A stretch of 64,000 bases of DNA, from positions 50,445,989 to 50,509,988 of the forward strand of contig NC_087070.1 in NCBI RefSeq assembly GCF_963678635.1, written 5' to 3'. The translations under genes were made by a program, and so were the position numbers. This DNA comes from Symsagittifera roscoffensis (lineage: Eukaryota; Xenacoelomorpha; Acoela; Convolutidae). Shown here in pieces: positions 58,640 to 64,000 of this stretch (its first letter is position 1; each line of letters begins with the position of its first letter). Under the pieces are notes generated by a model that saw nothing but the letters and a program-made list of their open reading frames with translations, was not told the DNA's origin and ran no database searches.

Positions 58640-60937
58640 TTAAAGTTGTTTTTGAAATTCAACTTTCTTTAATATTTTAGATTGTGGGATGAATAATTTA
58701 TAATTTTTACGTGGTTGATTTCTAAGTCGTGAAGACTCTCTATGCTCTGATTTGTCGATTTGTTCTTGGGGTATTATTTGTTCTGTCATTTTTCTATTTT
58801 TTCTTTCTTTTTGAGATGTATTTTGATCTAGATTTTTTGTATTGTTTTTTGTGGTGGTTGATTTTGTTATTTGGTTTTTGAGGTGAAAATATTTTTGTTC
58901 CTTTGTTGTATTTTCCGTATGTGGGTCATTTTGAATAACTTTTAAACCTGTAAAAGAATATAATTGAGTTAGTTCGCGGAGTGCGTATTCTTTTGGATAA
59001 TAAGGTAATAGGTTATTTCGGTGTTGAACGATTTCTTTTTTGTCTGAGTCGGTGATTTTATATGTGACATCAGTGGGTTTTGTAATTATTTGGTATGGTC
59101 CTTTACGAAGGGGTTGTAACTTTTTTGAAATTCCTTTTTGAGTATTAAAATTGGGTATTAAAACAAATGTTCCAATTTTTAAATCGGAGGCTGGTGTAAA
59201 GCGTGAATTTATTTGTTCATTAATATTTTGCCTTTGTAACAACTTTTTTGTTACTTTTTGATAAATTTCATTGTGTTTTTTATCTCTGTTTAAAATCCAT
59301 TCGGTGTGTGTACCGGAGGCTAATTTAAGAATTTGTGGGTGATGAAAATGATCTTCATCGTGTGTATGTAATGGTAGGTTATAACAAATTGAGTCTTTAT
59401 TTGGTTGACAATAACCTTGTGCGTTTTTATGAGAGTTTGCTGTAAACATTATTGGTTTGCGTGGCTTTTGGTTAAAAACCATTTCATATGGTGACATTCC
59501 TAAAGTTGTCGTGATTTGTGAATTATATGCTAAGGGAAATAGTTTTACATCTGCTGACCATTCGGTATATCTTGTATCATTTCCATTGATGATACATCTG
59601 AGGTATTCTTGTAATGAACGGTTCATACCTTCGACTAAGCCGTTTGTCCAAGGTGCGTGAGATGTACGTGGTTTGTGTTTGATGTTATATAGATGACATA
59701 GTGTGATGATTTCATTATTTATGAATTCTGTACCGTTGTCTGTAACTAAAATTTCTGGTAATCCGAATTTTGCTATCCAGTGTTCATAAAGCGTTGTGTA
59801 AGCATAATAAGCGTTACAATGTGGTACTGGGTTAAGTGCTACATAATGTGTAAATGCGTCAACAATTACCATAATGTAGGAGTTTCCTTCGGATGAGGGT
59901 GAAATTGGTCCTTTAGTATCAAATGAGATACGATGGTTAAAGTACAAACTTTGTCCTTTAAAACCTTGTTTTTGTGCTATTTGTTTTTGATTTGGGTAAG
60001 GTTTATTTAGTTGACATACTATACAGTCATTGCATAGTACTTTTATCCAAATTGGTGCATTTGGAAAATAAAAGTTTTGTATAAAATTTGAATATGTTTT
60101 CTCTGATCCAGAGTGTCCTTTAATATTTTGTGTATGTGAAATATTAAAAGCTATGAGAATCATACTTAAAGGGAGACAGGGAACTGTAGATTCATTTAGT
60201 TTGTATTCTAGAAGGTCTGTGTTTTCGTTAATTGTTGTATTATTGAATTTTCGAAAATATCGGAGGAGTGTTTTATTTCCTAAAATAGTTGTATCTGCCT
60301 TGACGGGTTTAGTTTTATATTTGTGCCATGATTTTAGTTGTCTAATTACTGGGTCAAGATTTTGGTATTGTTTCAATGTTGAAATTGTAATTGTTTCTGT
60401 TGGGGGGAGAAATATGTTTTCAATTTCTAATTTAGATAAGGGTATTGTATCAAGTGGGTCATGGAGGTCAAAAACTTGATTTATTGTGTATTTTGAATCG
60501 TTTGTTTGTGGTCCTGATAAGTTTATTTTATCAGTTAAATTTTCTTTTTCAATTAGTGGAAAATGGTCTTTTTTAGGCGGATGTTGTTTTCTTCTTTTTT
60601 GTTGGGTGTTATTTTTTATCCATTGTGAATATGGGATTGGTTTAAAAGTTGATGTTCCAAGTAGATCAACTTCATAGTGATTATTTTGACAATCTAAATA
60701 AAGTGGGAAGTGTTGTAGATTGTTTATCTGTGATTGTTCAACGTCAGTTTTTACTGCATATTTGCATTCTAGTCGGGGTGATGTTTCATTTTCTGCAAGG
60801 TAGAATTTTATATTTTTGGGTATTTCAACTGTGGTTTTACGTGTAAGTAATTCAGGTGGCGTATTTCGACTTAAGGTGTCTGGTAATGCAAGATTTTTTC
60901 CTGCGGTCCAAACTATATGTAAGTTTGGGAATTTCAT
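58640..60937 (-). pseudogene. Pol of env-bearing element: RNase H end and integrase
   Basis: 765 codons from the first Met after a nonsense codon, in the same frame as RT. FPNLHIVWTAGKNLALPDTLSRN is the last RNase H block plus tether. The zinc domain is H268, H275, C305, C308. The catalytic core is D340 (ISFDTKGP), D400 (VTDNGTEF) and E436 (GLVEGMNR), with the 35-residue D-E spacing of retroviral-type integrases. Near the end, RKGPYQIITKPTDVTYKI is a GPY/F module, typical of Ty3/Gypsy. Integrase itself looks intact. Confidence 0.88.
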
Positions 60938-61075
60938 TAAAATTAGTTGAAATCTATAAACTCGGTGGTTTGGATTAGACTTTTGTGTAAAAAGAAAGAT
61001 GATTGGTTTATGGTCTGTGAATAGAACTGTGGGATGTTTTGATCCAAGTATCAGAAATTCATATTCTGTTAGTGT

Positions 61076-62402
61076 TTATATTATGGCTGTACATTCTCTC
61101 ATTAGAGTTGAGAGTCGTAGCTCTGCTTGAGTGAATAATCGAGAATTTGCTGATATGAGGTTCATTTTATTTGTACCATTATGTGATTGTAATAATGCTG
61201 CGCCGATGCCAAAGTTCGAAGCATCGCACATTGCATAAAATGGTTGATTTGAATCTGGAATTGTGTTTGAAATTTGTTCAGTTAGAAGTTTTTTAATTTT
61301 TTCAAATCGTGCTTGATGTTCTGTATTCCATTCAAAATTATTTTGTTGTCTAAGTATGTTATAGAATGGTCGTAGATATAATTGCATTTTATAAACGTAT
61401 TTGCTTAAAAAGTTTAACATTCCAAGGAATTCTTGGATTTTCTTTTTATTTGTTGTTGGTTGGAGTTTTTGAATAGCGTCTATACGTGATTTCAATGGAG
61501 TGATTGTTTTTCTTTCTATATTATGTCCTAAGAATTTAACTCTTGTCAAAAAGAAGTGTGATTTATCGGGGGCGGCCTTCAGATTTTCGTTCTGAAGTAT
61601 TTGGTGATATTGTTCTAAAACATTGAACATTTCCTCTTTTGTCTGTGATTGCATAAAAACATCGTCTAAATAGGTGATTGCGTTTTTCTTGAGTATTAGT
61701 GGTCGAAAAATTTTGCTCATAAAAGCTGAAAATGCTGCTGGTCCTATGGATATTCCATAGAATAAGCGGTTGAATTCGTATTGTTGGTTTCCAATAACAA
61801 ATTGTGTTAAACGTCGTGATTGTTCATCTAATGGCATTTGATTATATGCACTATTCATATCTGCGGTTGTAAAGTATTTTCCATTTATCTTTGTTAAAAT
61901 AACTTGTATTGGTTCAATAGGCCAATTACACTTTGATTCATCTATGAGTGAGTTGAGATATCTAGCGTCGAGAACGATTTTTAATGATTCTCCTTTAGCT
62001 AGAATGATAACAGGGTTGATAAATGTGTTACCTTTTGGTTGTTCTTCTTTATTTACTGGTGAGATTATATTGTATTGTTCTAAAATATCAAGTAATCTGT
62101 TCACTTTATCGTGTAAATGAATTGGTACTTTACTTGCTCTTTGTTTTTTTGAAAACTGCGTCTGGTTTTAATGGGAGATGTAGTGATGAGCTGATTTTGC
62201 CAACATCAAATTTGGATGTTGCATAGACTGATGAATATTTAATTAGCTGTTTGGCTAATTTTTCAAATTCGTTCTGTGTTATTTGTGAATGTTGGAAATT
62301 AAACATTGTTAAAAATTTCTGTTGATTCTCTGTGTAGTTATTTATGATGAATGTCGGTTTGAAATATGGGGTTTTGTGAAATAATCCGTATTTCTTTTTT
62401 CG
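61076..62402 (-). pseudogene. Pol of env-bearing element: reverse transcriptase and RNase H start
   Basis: The frame is open from 62402. From codon 62104 (GTG, not a true start), KYFTTADMNSAYNQMPL holds the first catalytic Asp and NAITYLDDVFMQS the YLDD (residues 145-148). LGHNIERKTITPLKSRI and FLGMLNFLSKYVYKM are typical thumb blocks. YAMCDASNFGIGAALLQSH opens RNase H. A TAA at 61076-61078 interrupts RNase H after RECTAII; the same frame continues to 60937. The 5' end overlaps the Gag-protease frame by 61 bases, in the -1 register. Confidence 0.88.
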
Positions 62403-64000
62403 TTACTTATTATATTATTTATGGATAATTCTTCATTAAGAATTGTGGATTGACAAATATCTAATAATTGGAGTATATTATTTACGCGATACGCTTTTTC
62501 GTGTATCGGTGATATTGTAGCGTTGGTTTCGCAATAGCCTAAAAGTCCTAAAGGTAGTGTTACTTGGTGAGGTGTATTGTTGTATACATGTAAGGAAATA
62601 ATATCTGAATTCGAGTTTTTCAAATATTTTATTGATGAGATTGTGATTTTGAAAAATTTATGAATAGGTTTGAATTCAAAATCTGACATATAAAATTTTT
62701 GTTTGTTTTGCTTTTTATCATATTGGTGAACTTGCTTTATTGAAAAATTGTATATGTTTCCTGATAGTGGTTTCAAGTGTTTTCTTTGTTGGTTATATAT
62801 TGGATAGAATTTTGAAAAGAATGGTGGTTGTTTATTTAATCTTTGAAAAAATGTTAGGGATGTGTCTTTTGTTTTTGTATATTTATCTTTGATTAATATT
62901 TTACTATTCAAGATGTTGATTGTTGGTATATATTTAGAGATAAATGGTATTCCAATGATATTATGTTTAATATCGGTGATATGGAATATTTGTTTAAATG
63001 GTTTATTTAAAATTTTGTTTTGCTCCATTGTTCTTGTGGGGAGAAGAAATAATTGAATTTTTCCGTAGTTTATTAATGTTGATCCTTGTGCTGTTGCTAG
63101 TTTGCTGGAGGTTTCAAGAGGTGTTAGCTTTGGGTGTAAGGTTTTTATTTCATTCCATGTGGGAATGTTTATTATATTTGATTCTGCTCCTGAATCAATT
63201 AAAAAATCAATTTCAAGATCTGGTGGTTGAAATTCTTTGCTTCTTGGACTTTCTAAAAGAAATGGTATTGTCCAAATTTTTTCTTTGGGTTGTTCTTTTT
63301 GTATGTTTTGATAGATGTGATTTGTATTCAAGCATTTTGTTTTTTCGTTCTCATTGGGTTGATTTGTAGTGTTTATTTCATTAATTTTTTGTGCCGTCGG
63401 TGTGGAATGGACGGGTTCAATATAATAATTGTGAAGGAGTTCTGATTGATTCTCATATATGTGTGATGAAAAAGGTTCTTCATATATAACAGGTTCATAG
63501 TCATTTTCGACTTTTATCATGTTGATGGAGAGAGTGTTTTCTGCATCGCTTTCTGAATCTGATGATCCACAGTTTATTTGATTGAGTTGTAACGTATCAG
63601 TTACTGTGTCATCAATACCTGGAGGGTCTGATGTTGTTTCTGGATTAGATTTTACTTGATTAATATGTCTTTGATGTTTAGGTGTACTACTTCTGTGGCG
63701 ATTATTAGAATTATTATAATGGTTATTATTCCTGTGTGGTGATTGGGAATAATTTCTATAACGATTATTATAACTTGAATGTCGATTTTGTGAATTATTT
63801 CGTGATCTGTTTTGGTAATTATTGTTTGGTCTGTTATAGTTCGATCTATTATATGAGTTATTCCTTGATCGATTGTTCGGGTAATTCTGGTTTCGGTTGT
63901 TTGAATAACTTCTATTCCGATTATAGGAGTAGTTTCTATTCCTATTGTATGATGAATTTCGTGATTGGTTGTTTGGATAGTAATTATTTCTTGATTGGGA
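62342..64000 (-). CDS. Gag C-terminus and protease of env-bearing element (partial)
   Basis: Open from the window end to TAA at 62342-62344. The first 110 or so residues are dominated by Asn, Arg, Tyr and Ser (NNRSRNNSYNRSNYNRP-like), a basic RNA-binding tail without CCHC knuckles. An acidic stretch (SSDSESDAENTLSI) follows, then the protease: LEIDFLIDSGAESNII with catalytic DSGA. Residues after it include NIIGIPFISKYIPT, like the protease late loop. The overlap with RT (62342-62402) holds an A6 run in GAAAAAAG; a -1 shift there would fuse protease to RT. Confidence 0.78.
   Translation of the reverse strand, partial: SQSRNNYYPNNQSRNSSYNRNRNYSYNRNRSYSNNRNQNYPNNRSRNNSYNRSNYNRPNNNYQNRSRNNSQNRHSSYNNRYRNYSQSPHRNNNHYNNSNNRHRSSTPKHQRHINQVKSNPETTSDPPGIDDTVTDTLQLNQINCGSSDSESDAENTLSINMIKVENDYEPVIYEEPFSSHIYENQSELLHNYYIEPVHSTPTAQKINEINTTNQPNENEKTKCLNTNHIYQNIQKEQPKEKIWTIPFLLESPRSKEFQPPDLEIDFLIDSGAESNIINIPTWNEIKTLHPKLTPLETSSKLATAQGSTLINYGKIQLFLLPTRTMEQNKILNKPFKQIFHITDIKHNIIGIPFISKYIPTINILNSKILIKDKYTKTKDTSLTFFQRLNKQPPFFSKFYPIYNQQRKHLKPLSGNIYNFSIKQVHQYDKKQNKQKFYMSDFEFKPIHKFFKITISSIKYLKNSNSDIISLHVYNNTPHQVTLPLGLLGYCETNATISPIHEKAYRVNNILQLLDICQSTILNEELSINNIISNEKRNTDYFTKPHISNRHSS

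Larger units (their letters stand above)
50097..64000 (-). mobile_element. Env-bearing Ty3/Gypsy-like endogenous retrovirus, 5' end outside window
   Basis: At least 13.9 kb on the minus strand. In order from 64000: basic Gag tail-protease, RT-RNase H, integrase, two small membrane ORFs, an ATG-less frame, a chuvirus-like glycoprotein in two frame blocks, a 602-aa ORF, a consensus intron, and R1 as probable 3' LTR. Domain order is Ty3/Gypsy. Large size, multiple 3' ORFs and splice-like signals suggest subgenomic mRNAs. A nonsense codon in RNase H and a frame change in env make this copy non-intact as read. Its Pol is not close to elements 1 and 2. Confidence 0.8.

Overview
This is eukaryotic, almost certainly invertebrate animal, nuclear DNA. 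It is AT-rich, with a split gene using GT..AG introns, long intergenic DNA and many mobile-element remnants. A short internal TTAGGG array agrees with a metazoan telomere repeat. I cannot name the species. Most short open frames here look like chance; the supported genes are one host gene, three LTR retroelements and some coding-like fragments.

Layout. 1-5099: two near-identical direct copies of a >2.4 kb repeat (R1); a third, inverted and more diverged copy lies at 50097-51870, just downstream of the env-bearing retroelement, so R1 is probably its 3' LTR/3' UTR region. 5100-7860: intergenic, with GGATTCCGC-type repeats and a 129-bp tandem repeat. 7862-31681: a 3-hydroxyisobutyrate dehydrogenase-type gene (five coding exons, 332 aa predicted). 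The segment carrying exons 1-3 is tandemly duplicated (A 7862-12354, B 12355-24545). Copy A is intact. Copy B lost part of exon 3 with its donor, gained a TTAGGG tract, and received a 7.2 kb Ty3/Gypsy insertion (14446-21611, minus strand). Exons 4 and 5 are single copy at 29.5 and 31.4 kb.

31874-34478: a degenerate tandem satellite, unit about 310-370 bp, with 19-bp palindromes and paired ATTGG boxes. 34548-36372: coding-like fragments of an unrecognised or decayed gene. 36373-39852: no clear gene, one MITE-like repeat and a C-rich tract. 39853-46954: a second, older, heavily broken relative of the first Gypsy element. 46955-50096: no gene; an inverted-repeat element near 49.3-49.7 kb.

52079-64000 (running off the window end), minus strand: the most interesting object, a Ty3/Gypsy-like endogenous retrovirus. 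Its order is basic Gag tail plus protease, RT/RNase H, integrase, two tiny membrane ORFs, a 377-codon open frame with no ATG, an envelope whose sequence pattern resembles chuvirus (Jingchuvirales) glycoproteins, and an unrecognised 602-aa ORF. A consensus intron follows the last stop codon. This copy carries a nonsense codon in RNase H and a frame break in env, so it is not intact as read.
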